DNA of 64,000 bases from Leptodactylus fallax. Lineage: Eukaryota > Chordata > Amphibia > Anura > Leptodactylidae. Where the stretch lies: positions 2,047,501 through 2,111,500 of the forward strand of contig CAMRHE010000166.1 in assembly GCA_947044405.1 (NCBI GenBank). Reading direction: 5' to 3'. This document shows, one piece after another, positions 55,401 to 64,000 of this stretch. How positions within the stretch are numbered: the first letter of the stretch is position 1; each line of letters opens with the position of its first letter. The notes beneath the pieces were generated by a model. It was given only the letters and a program-made list of their open reading frames with translations, ran no database searches and had not been told where the DNA came from. A program made the position numbers and the translations under genes.

Positions 55401-58188
55401 GTGAAGGTGAACATGGCCATATGTTCAATCTGTGGGCAGAAGGTGAAGCGTGGCCAGAGTGCCAATGTTGGCACCACAGCCCTGCGTCAACATATGCAGC
55501 GTCACCATAAAGTGGCCTGGGAGAGCTGTGGCTCCAATGTGGTGGTCCAGCCTGCTGCAGCAACCGCTGCAGCACTCAGAGGCATGCATGCCATTTCAGG
55601 CAGTCAAGGTTCCACCACCTCAGCCAAAGGAAGCTGTGTGTCTTTCCCATCATCTGCTGGTCGTGATTCTCCTGCTCCTCCTCCTCCTAGTCAGTCGTTG
55701 CGTTAGCAATCCATCACCGAAGCGATTTCGAAGAGACAACCGTATGTGTGCACTCATCCAACAGTGCAGAAGCTGAACATGCTCCTGTCCAAGTTGCTGC
55801 TGCTGCAGTCCTTCCCTTTCCAAGTGGTGGACTCTGCACCTTTCAGAGAACTCATGGCTTGTGCCAAGGTGGAGAGTCCTAAGCTGTCATTTCTTTGCCA
55901 AAAAGGCAGTACCTGCCCTGCACAAATATGTAGAAGAGAAGGTGGGCCAGTCCTTGAACCTGTCGTTGTCTGCCAAAGTGCACGGCAGCGCCAACGTGTG
56001 GAGCTGTAACTACGGTCAAGGACAATATATGTCATTTATGGCCCACTGGGTTAATATGGTGCCTGCCCAGACACACCAGCAACTTGGACAGGTGACGCAG
56101 CTTCCACGTTTTCATGCCGTTGGTCCTGCAAAAATGTCAGCCTCACCCTCCACTGTCTCCTCAGCCTCCACTCCAGGGACAATTCACAGTGCTCCTCTAG
56201 CATACCACATGTGCAGGGCACGGCGGTGTCACGCTGTTCTACACCTCGTTTGCCTGGGCGAATGAAGTCACACAGGGGAGGAACTGCTCTGTGTCCTTCC
56301 TCAAGAAATCGAATTCTGGCTTTCTCTGCAACACCTCAAAATTAGAACCATGGTGACCAACAACGGGAAGAACATGGTGTCAATGCTTCGTCAAGGAGGG
56401 CTGAGCCATGCACCCTGCATAGCGCACGTGTTCAATCTGGTTGTTAAGCATTTCCTTAAGTGTTCCACCCATCTGCAAGACATCCTATAAATGTCAAGGA
56501 AACTTTGCATGCACTTCAGTCACTTGAACACTGCCAAGAACACCCTCCTTGAGCTACAGCGGCAGAACGGCCTCCCACAACATAGGCTGATATGTGATGT
56601 TTCCACCCATTGGAATTTCACCCTCCATATGTTGGATCGACTACATGAACAGAGTAAAGTCATAAACGATTTCTTTATGATCCAAGCAGACAGAGGTACT
56701 CCCCTGTGCACAGTTGTGCTAAAAAGTTTACATACCCCAGTTCTTAATACCGTGTATTGCCCCCTCTAACATCAATGACAGCTTGAAGTCTTTTGTGGTA
56801 GTTGTGGATGAGGTTGTTTATTTTCTCAGATGGTAAAACTGCCCATTCTTCTTGGCAAAAAGTCTCCAGTTCCTGTAAATTCCTGGGCTGTCTTGCATGT
56901 ACGGTACTGAGCGCTTGAGATCTCCCAGAGTGGCTGAATGATATTGAGATCAGGAGACTGAGATGGCCACTCCAGAACCTTCACTTTCCTCTGCTGTAGC
57001 CAATGACAGGTCGACTAGGCCTGTGTTTTGGATCATTGTCATGTTGGAACGTCCAAGTATGTCCCATGTGCAGCTTTCTGGCTGATGAGTGCAAATTTGC
57101 CTCCAGTATTTGCTGATAACGTGCTGCATTCATCTTTCTTTTAATTTTGATCAAGTTTCCTGTGCCTTTAGCACAACTGTAACTTTAACATTAGCCAGTG
57201 GCAGCTCATACGCGACACCTGCCGCTTGCTCGTTCCCTTTGAGGAGGCCATTTTGTTAGTCAGTCGCCAGGACTATGGGATGAACAACATCATTCCACTG
57301 ATTCACATATTGGAAAAGATGCTTTTCAATCTGGCTGGTCAGGGGACTGGAGATGGGGCGTTTACATCTCAAGGATACATGAGCCCTGTGGAGGCTGAAC
57401 TGGAGGAGGAGGATGAGAAGGACATTGGAGCACAAACAATGTGTAGCAAAATGGGTGGAGAGGAGGAGCAGGAGAAACCAGAACATCCAGAGGAAGATGA
57501 GGATGATGAGGCAGATGACCCAGACACACCATGGCAGTATGCAGTGGAGATGGATGCAAAGAGTCCCTCAGAGTCACTTGCGCAAATGGCCCAAAGCATG
57601 CTGACATCCTTGCGCAGTGACAGCCGAATTGTCACCATTCGGCAGAGGGATGACTACTGGCTCTCCACCTTCGCTACAGGTCAAAAATGGGGGCCTTTTT
57701 TACACCTGCTGAAAGGGAGGACAAACTGAACTACTATAGAGATATCCTATGTAGTAAGTTGGCTGCTGCCTATGTGTGCCATCGTCCATCCTCTCGCAGG
57801 TCCGACTGGGCCCTGAGCGCTCACCTTGCACTGCCATGGCAGCTGTGGGGGAGTGGCAGGAGCAGTATCGGCTCCATCAGCAGCAGCCTGAGCCTAGAGT
57901 CGCTGATGAGCAGCTTTCTTCAGTGAAGAAACTGCTCATCGGCAGCTAGACACAGAGAAGAATCTGAACCAGCAGGTGGTGGCATACTTAGAGCGCACCC
58001 TGCCACCCGTCATCGAACATCCGCTGGACTACTGGGCAGCCAAACTGGATTTGTGGCCGCAACTGGCCGAGTTTGCCCTGGAAAAGCTGTCTTGCCCGGC
58101 CAGTAGCGTGGCATCAGAGTGGGTGTTTAGTGCGGCGGGGGCCATAGTTAAACCAAGGAGAACTCGCCTGTCCACCCAATATTTGTAG
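55401..58188 (+). pseudogene. hAT transposase, degenerate
   Basis: BED finger CSICGQKVKRG...ALRQHMQRHH (CX2C...HX4H, about 55,410-55,510). Ser/Pro-rich linker. Conserved FRELMACAK, VLSCHFFAKKAVPALHKYVE and AHWVN (55,840-56,060). Core segment near 56,500-56,690 (LICDVSTHWNFTLHMLDRL). After the Tc1 insert, LIRDTCRLLVPFEEAILLVS at 57,205-57,270 and an acidic insert. The hATC region is EHPLDYWAAKLDLWPQLAE..LSCPASSVASEWVFSAAG (about 58,015-58,140). Many frame changes and stops. Related to the fragment at 1-1,200. Confidence 0.75.
56711..57180 (-). mobile_element. Internally deleted Tc1-like element
   Basis: Starts CAGTTGTGCTAAAAAGTTTA and ends TTTAGCACAACTG, inverted. TA follows on the right (with CA on the left). 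The minus strand holds the transposase C-terminus ([20 protein letters not shown]). It splits the hAT coding region. Confidence 0.8.
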
Positions 58189-58505
58189 AGACTGACCTTT
58201 GTGAAGATGAATCAGGCATGGATCAGCCAGGATTTCCATCCACCAATGCCTGATGCAGCAGATTAAATGATCCATGCTGCCTCACCACACTCTGCCACTG
58301 GTTCACTGTATAGCCTCCTAAGGCTGTTACTACCTACACATTATATAAACATGCAATGTAGCAAGTTGGCTGCTGCCTATCTGTGTCATCGTCCATCCTC
58401 TCACATGTCTGACCGGGGTGGGCCTGAGAGCTCAACTTGCACTGGCATGGCAGCTGTGGGAGGGGGTGGGAATGGCAGGAGCAGTATCGGCTCCATCAGC
58501 ACAAT
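57753..58505 (+). repeat. Internal duplication in the hAT element
   Basis: 57,753-57,875 (GTAAGTTGGCTGCTGCCTATG through GGCTCCATCAG) recurs, diverged and with a small insertion, at 58,355-58,500, beyond the hATC region. Confidence 0.75.
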
Positions 58506-59399
58506 GGGAACAAAATGGGAAATATGGTCCTTCTAACGGGTTTAGACACTAATAAACACCTTTAAATAAGTGATAAGCGCTAAGAATTATTGAATTATTA
58601 TTAACAATACTGTTTTAAAAATGGCCTGCAACTTTATACTGGTAACAAAATGGCGAATATGGTCGTTATGTCTTTCCCCAAAGGCTTAAAGGCTTTTTTT
58701 TTTTACAGATACATGCAGATATTATTGGATGATAATTCAGTTTTCTTTGGCACAATAGTACTGAATAATGTTATGCCTTGATAGAACAGTGAATAAGCCC
58801 CTTATAATAAACGCCTTTAAAAAGGCGTTTTTTACAAATACGTGCAGATATTAGTGTATAATTCAGTGTTTTTTGCTGTACTGCACTGCAAAAGGCTTGT
58901 TGTGTTCCACCTTGAAGACACAGATATGAGTAATGAGCAGCAGTATAACGGCAGTGAGTGCTGTAATGTGAATTATGCTGCAAATTCTTGCTGTAAATGA
59001 CCCTGCAACCACCCCAAATTTTTCTCTCAATTCCTCCCTATGCTTTCCCTACAGTTCTAAGGATCAGCCTCTTTCCCTGAACTTCTATATGTTTTCTAAG
59101 TCTTTCCCTAGCTCCTGCCGACGTCTGTCATTACAGTAGGACCTAAAATGGCCGACGGTTTTTATAGGGCTGTGACCTCACAGGTCCTGCTGGCTGCTGA
59201 TTAGCTGCACTCTTGGCATTGTGGGTGATCCCGCGATCCCAGAGTCTCTTCCCCCTTGTCCTGACATGTGCGGCGGCCATTTTATAAAAAAATGCGATTC
59301 GATGCATTGAAGCGTGAGGAAATCCGGAATCGTGGCAAATCGAGGATTTCCTGAAATTAGGATCGAATTCCACTTCTTCAGAATCGATTCACTCTAAAT

Positions 59400-60900
59400 T
59401 TGCTAATGATAATAATATTGGACTTTTAGCAAAGTCAGCAACTGTAGCCATGGAATCAGTTGATGGGTCACCACGATCATCTGGATCTGTCACTCATGAG
59501 ACTGTGCAACTTCAAGTCATCATCAAGACCGATCATCATGAAATCATTTGTTTTTCACTGATTGCTTCCCCAAAGTTTCCAGTGATTTTTAGGTATTCTA
59601 TGGCTGTCTACTCACAATCCATCCATAGACTGGGAAACACACACTATACGATTCAATTCTGAATTTTGTCAGCTGAATTGTTTGCCTAAACCTGTTTCTT
59701 CATTGTCTGAGAACCCATCAGTCTCTGAACTTTCCACTAAAGACTTGTTACCACCATCATACAGAGAATTTCAGGATGTTTGTGATCAGAAAAATGTAGA
59801 TAAGCTACCTCCTCACCGCCCATATGATTGTCCAATAGAACTTTTACCTGGTGCCAAAATACCCTTTGGTCGTCTCTATTCCCTGTCTGAACTAGAACTG
59901 AAGGCTTTATGGGAATATCTGGATGAGAATTTAAAAAGGTTTTATTCAGCCATCTACATCTCCTGCTGGGGCACCTTTATTCTTTGTGGAGAGGAAATAT
60001 TGTACCTTGAGTCCCTGCATTGATTATAGGGAACTTAATAATGTCACAGTTAAAAACAGATATCCTCTCCCTTTAATCCCAGAATTACTTGAAAGGCTTC
60101 ATTCAGCTAAAATTTTTACTAAGCTTGATCTAAGAGGAGCATATAACCTGGTTCAAATCCATCCAGGAGATGAATGGAAGACTGCTTTCAGGACATGGTA
60201 TGGACACTTTGAATATCTTGTAATGTCCTTTGGACTATGTAATGTCCCAGCCACTTTCCAACACTTTATCAATGAGGTTTTCAGAGATTTACTGGATCAA
60301 CTTATTGCCTATTTGGCGACATCCTAATGTTTTCAGAAAACCTGGAGCAGCATCGCGAACGTGTTTGCACTGTTCTTAAACAACTTCAAGAAAACTGCTT
60401 ATATATTAAGCTTGAGAAAATTTTTCTAAGACCATTGCACCACTTATACAGCTCACAAAGAAAACAGTGCACTTTTGGACACGAGAGGCCCAAGATGCTT
60501 TCACAAAATTAAAGACTATGCTTACATCAGCACCCATACTAACTCAAATCCAGATTTGCCATTTACTGTGGAAGTTGATGCATCTGTTTCAGCTGTATGG
60601 GCTATTCTTTCTCAGAGATGTGGAGATAAGATATTGCTGCACCCTTGTGCGTATTTTTCTCATTCAATGTCTTCGTATGAAAGACATTACGACATTGGGA
60701 CTAAAGAACTACTAGCAATTAAATGTGCATTTTCTGAGTGGAGACATCTTTTGGAGGGAACTGCTAATCCTGTAACTGTGCTTACTGATCATAGAAATAT
60801 AGAGTTCCTCCATGGATTGAAAAGACTATCCTCAAGACAAGCTAGATGGAGTTTATTCTTTTCTTGATTTTATATTCTAGTCACTTATCGACCTGGATCA
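59400..60900 (+). pseudogene. Sushi-class gypsy pol: protease end, RT, RNase H
   Basis: Protease-end wording SVTHETVQLQVIIK and [13 protein letters not shown] (59,480-59,590), linker [20 protein letters not shown] and [20 protein letters not shown], then [61 protein letters not shown]. At the catalytic box the frame breaks by one base (IAYL then a shift), with [14 protein letters not shown] following. RNase [36 protein letters not shown] and [11 protein letters not shown]. The sequence after 60,900 is degenerate pol to about 61,145; no integrase was recognised. Confidence 0.8.
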
Positions 60901-61146
60901 AAAAATGGTAAAGCTGATGCTTTGTCCAGAATGTTCTCAGAGCCTTCACAAAGAAACAAATGTGAAAGCACAATCTTATCTGAAAAGAACTCTGCAGGGG
61001 CTACCCATTGAAAGGAGTTCCTGGGTCTACTAAAGGATAGATATACAAATGACCCCTTACTTAGTCATCCTCCAAGGAATACTAATCTCTACTTCAAAGA
61101 TGGATTCTGAAAAAGACATCATCAACTGTATATACCAGAGGCAGCA

Positions 61147-61253
61147 CGACTAAGGTCCGGTTCACATCTGCGTTCGAGTTTCCGTTCGGGGAGTCCGCTT
61201 GGGGACCCCCTGAACGGAAACCTATACACATAAACAAAAACGCTTTACCTGGG
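61147..61253. mobile_element. MITE fragment
   Basis: CTAAGGTCCGGTTCACATCTGC is a MITE start. The fragment contains a short inverted GTTTCCGTTCGGGG / CCCCTGAACGGAAAC pair and stops at the gypsy LTR. Confidence 0.5.
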
Positions 61254-62089
61254 TGTGATGATTCTGCTTAAATATGGCTATAACTCAAAGCTGTATTTTG
61301 GTCTCTGGGTAGCGTATCTCTTTACTCATAAGGTGCGCAGCCATAATCATAGGTATATTGGCAGTAGTAGCCGCACTGGAACAATAGGGCTTTGTATCCA
61401 TCCCAGCAGGGCTTCACTGAATTCCTACACAGTCCTGAGTGATCAAAGAAACATGCATATGCAGCCTGCACTGGTAGATCAGATATGGCTGATAACATTG
61501 TATCATTTCACTTGGTCTCAGCCCTTTACAAAGAATCTGGACTTGAGTGCATTATTCAATCAGACTTGCTGCCGCCGGTGACCTCATTCTGGGAGGTGGC
61601 ATAAAGGGTATAAAAGATGAGGTAAGAGGCAATGGGAAGAGATTGTGCTGAGACTACAAGAGTTTACTGAGAGACTGTGATGGGAGCATGCAGGCTGGAA
61701 TATACTGTGATGCCACATGCTAGGAGTTAATGCCGCTGCCTCCACTGGTGATCTCCACATGCCATGTGTGAGTGTTGGACTATAGAGCCACATCCAGGAG
61801 ATGTGTGGTAAAGTAACTATTTCACTTTTATGCCCTTTTTATTTCATTGCACTGTATCTTGTAACTAGTAACTGTTAATGCTTGCATATACCTACATATC
61901 TGTTCTGAACTGCATGTGTTAGATATTAATACCGACCCATTTAGGGGTTAATAAATATATAAAATTTAGAAAGCTTGTCTTGTATTTATCTTGTGAACCC
62001 GGCACTCACTGGCGGTGAGTGTGGTTTTTATATGAAAGAAGACTCAGGTGTGAGCCACAGCGATGTTGGCGCACTGAGGATCTTTCACA
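61254..62089 (+). mobile_element. Gypsy 5' LTR, complete
   Basis: 836 bp with TGTGA at the start and TCACA at the end (perfect 5-bp inverted ends). TATAAAAG box at 61,609-61,616; AATAAA at 61,950-61,955. The primer-binding site follows at once. A truncated copy is at 25,945-26,735. Confidence 0.85.
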
Positions 62090-62090
62090 T

Positions 62091-62108
62091 TGGTGGCAGT
62101 GTAGTGGG
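62091..62108 (+). promoter_or_regulatory. Primer-binding site of the gypsy element
   Basis: TGGTGGCAGTGTAGTGGG starts one base after the LTR CA. The TGG start is what pairs with a tRNA 3' CCA end. The tRNA identity was not determined. Confidence 0.6.
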
Positions 62109-62292
62109 ATCTTAGGATATACAGCGTGCGTTGGGGACCTTTATCCCTCAAACGCTGGGGATTGTAGTAATCCTATGAGACAAGCTCGGTATTAAAGCAA
62201 GCATTAAGATACAGTGAAAGTTTGATACAGTGCTGTTCCCCTCCCTTACTCTTTGTATTCTATCCTATCTTTTATTTGGCAAATACCAGTGG

Positions 62293-63879
62293 ATGGCTAG
62301 TGGGCTCAGAAGCAGATCTCCAGAACTGCTGAACCAGGCTTTTGGAGATCCTGAGCGTATGGCTGAAATGGAGGCAGCCACAGCCATGCAGAGAATCGAG
62401 CAGAGTCCGGATTTTGGGGCTAGGCCAGGAAGTGCGGCAAGCAGCCCAGTCCCAAGGATTACTTCACCAGGAGGGACCAGTAGCCCCAGCCTTGCTATGG
62501 GAATGTCTTCATACTGGCAAACGGCCCTGCAGCAAGTAGGCACCAGTGACCTTAACACATACCTGCAGATGTTGTACTGCTTTCAGGAAGCTGCAGAACG
62601 AGAATGGCAGGCCGATCGTGAAGCTGCAGAACGAGAACGGCAGGCCGCAGAACGGCAGGCTGAGCGGCAGTATCAGCTTGAGCTCAAAAGGATGGAGCTC
62701 TCCCAGCGGGCACAAACCTCCCATGCGCAAACTCCAACAACCCTGCAGAGAACCTCAAGTTGGAAGGAGAAGCCAGGCCGGAGTTCACCACAGCCGTCTG
62801 TCGTCAGGTTGGGTGAGACAAACTATGCCCCGGGTGGTCCCTCCCCTGTCCCAAGAACTCTGGGCACCCTAGTGACCTTCCCCAAACCCCAAGGGGAGGT
62901 GCGGCGGGGCCATGCCTGTAACCAGACAGGACATTTCAAGGAGGAGTGCCCCAACCACCCTGAGAACTTCCCTGCTTCCCAAGCCACAGCAGGTGGCCCA
63001 TCTGTGTGTCTGGACGGGGGTGCAGGAAAAGGAATGCGGACTGTGGGACTAATGACTGATTTGCCTGCTAATGTACTGTTGGGAACTGATTTAGGACCTA
63101 TGATGTCCCAATATGGGGTGGGGAGCACCCCAATTTACTGTGATAAACTGTCTATGATTAATGCTGATAATGTGTCTGTCATATATGCAGAGAGGGCCCG
63201 TAACCCCCTCTCTGAGATACTTCCCATGGCAGTCAATGTAAATGCTAATGAGTTGCCTTCAGCTGAGAGCAGGGAAGCTGCCAATGAGCTTCCTGCAACC
63301 CAGCTCAGCAAAAATGTTATTGATGCTTTGTTCACCCCTGTGCTAGGAGCCAATGAGACTTTGTCTGTAGACACACCGACATCTGCGGGGGCGTCTCCCT
63401 CCCAGCTTGTTAACATGTCTACTGCAGATCTCATTGAGGCCCGGTGTGAATTAACAATTGCTAATGAAGGTACTGTCAATGTAATTGCCAATGCTTGTTG
63501 TGAAAGTGTACAGGGTAGCTCTTCTGAGTCACTGGAAGCGACTTCTACTATTTCGCCCAGTGCATCCGATAAGCACCCAACTGCTGACCATGTACCAGGT
63601 GGTCAGGTAGGCTATGGGGATCTTAAGGCCGATCCAGGTGAGGGACGGACTGCTGGTAGTGCGGTGTTAGCCCGCAGCCAGAGTGCTACAAGGGTGGAGG
63701 GCGCTCCGACCCTTGAACCATTGCCTACACCACCTGGAGTCGGTGCTGAGACCGCCATGACTAGCCTCACTCCCTTGAAGCCGGAGGAGTCCGGCCGGTA
63801 TGAGACATACATGTCTCTTCTGTCCAGTTCTATTCCAGGACTGCCCAAGTGCAGATGGCATAAGGTACTGGAGGTGTGA
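62293..63879 (+). CDS. Gypsy gag-like polyprotein, internally deleted but open
   Basis: Start chosen at MASGLRSRSPELL (62,293); the frame is open 63 nt upstream. Order: N-terminal region with Pro/Ser linker, a charged Glu/Arg-Ala coiled coil with near-repeats (AAEREWQADREAAERERQ), a basic part, and a zinc-knuckle core (HACNQTGHFKEEC, about 62,912-62,950) in which the first Cys is Gly. Next is a remnant of the protease end (DLPANVLLGTDLG, 63,063-63,100). Then comes a long low-complexity acidic/Ser-Asn region to the stop at 63,877. The capsid and the protease active-site motif are missing, so deletions fused the parts in frame. It lies directly behind an LTR and primer-binding site. Confidence 0.65.
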   Translation: MASGLRSRSPELLNQAFGDPERMAEMEAATAMQRIEQSPDFGARPGSAASSPVPRITSPGGTSSPSLAMGMSSYWQTALQQVGTSDLNTYLQMLYCFQEAAEREWQADREAAERERQAAERQAERQYQLELKRMELSQRAQTSHAQTPTTLQRTSSWKEKPGRSSPQPSVVRLGETNYAPGGPSPVPRTLGTLVTFPKPQGEVRRGHACNQTGHFKEECPNHPENFPASQATAGGPSVCLDGGAGKGMRTVGLMTDLPANVLLGTDLGPMMSQYGVGSTPIYCDKLSMINADNVSVIYAERARNPLSEILPMAVNVNANELPSAESREAANELPATQLSKNVIDALFTPVLGANETLSVDTPTSAGASPSQLVNMSTADLIEARCELTIANEGTVNVIANACCESVQGSSSESLEATSTISPSASDKHPTADHVPGGQVGYGDLKADPGEGRTAGSAVLARSQSATRVEGAPTLEPLPTPPGVGAETAMTSLTPLKPEESGRYETYMSLLSSSIPGLPKCRWHKVLEV

Positions 63880-64000
63880 TCCAAGAAGAGGGTATGTCAA
63901 ATGTATAACCTGTCAATGTATTGTGGGGGGATGGTTTGGGGAAGCATGATCTCAGTCATTTGCCCAAGGTATCACCATCACCCACCAAGTACAGGAGGAA
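63880..64000 (+). other. Gypsy internal sequence continuing off the window
   Basis: No further motif is readable in the last 120 bases; pol would be expected beyond the edge. Confidence 0.4.

Larger units (their letters stand above)
55382..59390 (+). mobile_element. hAT transposon (BED-finger type) inserted in the gypsy element
   Basis: Contains a BED finger, linker, RNase-H-like core and hATC dimerisation region on the plus strand, ending in sequence like CTTCTTCAGAATCGATTCACTCTA (split: CTTCTTCAGAATC / GATTCACTCTA) near 59,390. The interior carries a Tc1-derived insert and a partial duplication. Target duplications were not identified. Confidence 0.65.

Overview
The window looks like anuran (frog) genomic DNA with almost no single-copy sequence. 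The frog assignment is an inference from the repeat types: a DIRS-type tyrosine-recombinase retrotransposon, a Penelope-like element with a GIY-YIG domain, a Gmr1-like fragment, Tc1/hAT/TTAA-type DNA transposons and many short MITEs. No ordinary spliced host gene, rRNA or intact tRNA was found. Nearly every coding stretch belongs to a transposable element. The exception is a patch of intronless host-derived coding sequence at 47.0-49.5 kb.

Layout. 1-5.6 kb: a hAT transposase relic, an L2-type LINE split by a hAT-like element carrying 31-bp repeats, and an endogenous-retrovirus remnant (env pieces plus 3' LTR), all on the minus strand. 5.6-9.5 kb: MITEs, a Tc1 terminal repeat and the 5' end of an L1/Tx1-type LINE. 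9.65-16.35 kb: a Penelope-like element flanked by inverted ~0.82-kb repeats. A TTAA-type DNA element (11,657-12,946) sits in its ORF, and removing that element would leave the frame continuous. 17.0-18.5 kb: a hAT-like element with a perfect 8-bp target duplication. 19.9-30.7 kb: apparently one TTAA-type element with ~390-bp tandem units, enlarged by a Helitron-like element, a hAT-like element holding a LINE, a gypsy LTR and an L2 LINE. 30.9-32.5 kb: a Tc1-like element with two stop codons. 35.8-41.8 kb: a Gmr1-like fragment cut by a hAT-like element, which is itself interrupted by a 4.8-kb hAT element with an 8-bp duplication.

42.9-52.3 kb: a DIRS-type element (gag, RT/RNase H, tyrosine recombinase). 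Its RT core is broken by a composite insert holding an intact-looking Tc1 element, HIP1-like sequence with a solo LTR, unidentified coding sequence, an hnRNP-U-type SPRY fragment, and a terminal LTR-like segment. 54.1-61.1 kb: a sushi-class gypsy element split by a hAT (BED-finger) transposon that carries its own Tc1-derived insert. 61.25-64 kb: the 5' LTR, primer-binding site and gag-like ORF of another gypsy element running off the window.

The best candidate for something new is the multi-gene, intronless host-cDNA patchwork inside the DIRS reverse transcriptase. Also notable are the run of perfect hairpins at one end of the TTAA element, the 31-bp minisatellites inside hAT-like elements, and a ~203-bp near-perfect palindrome.
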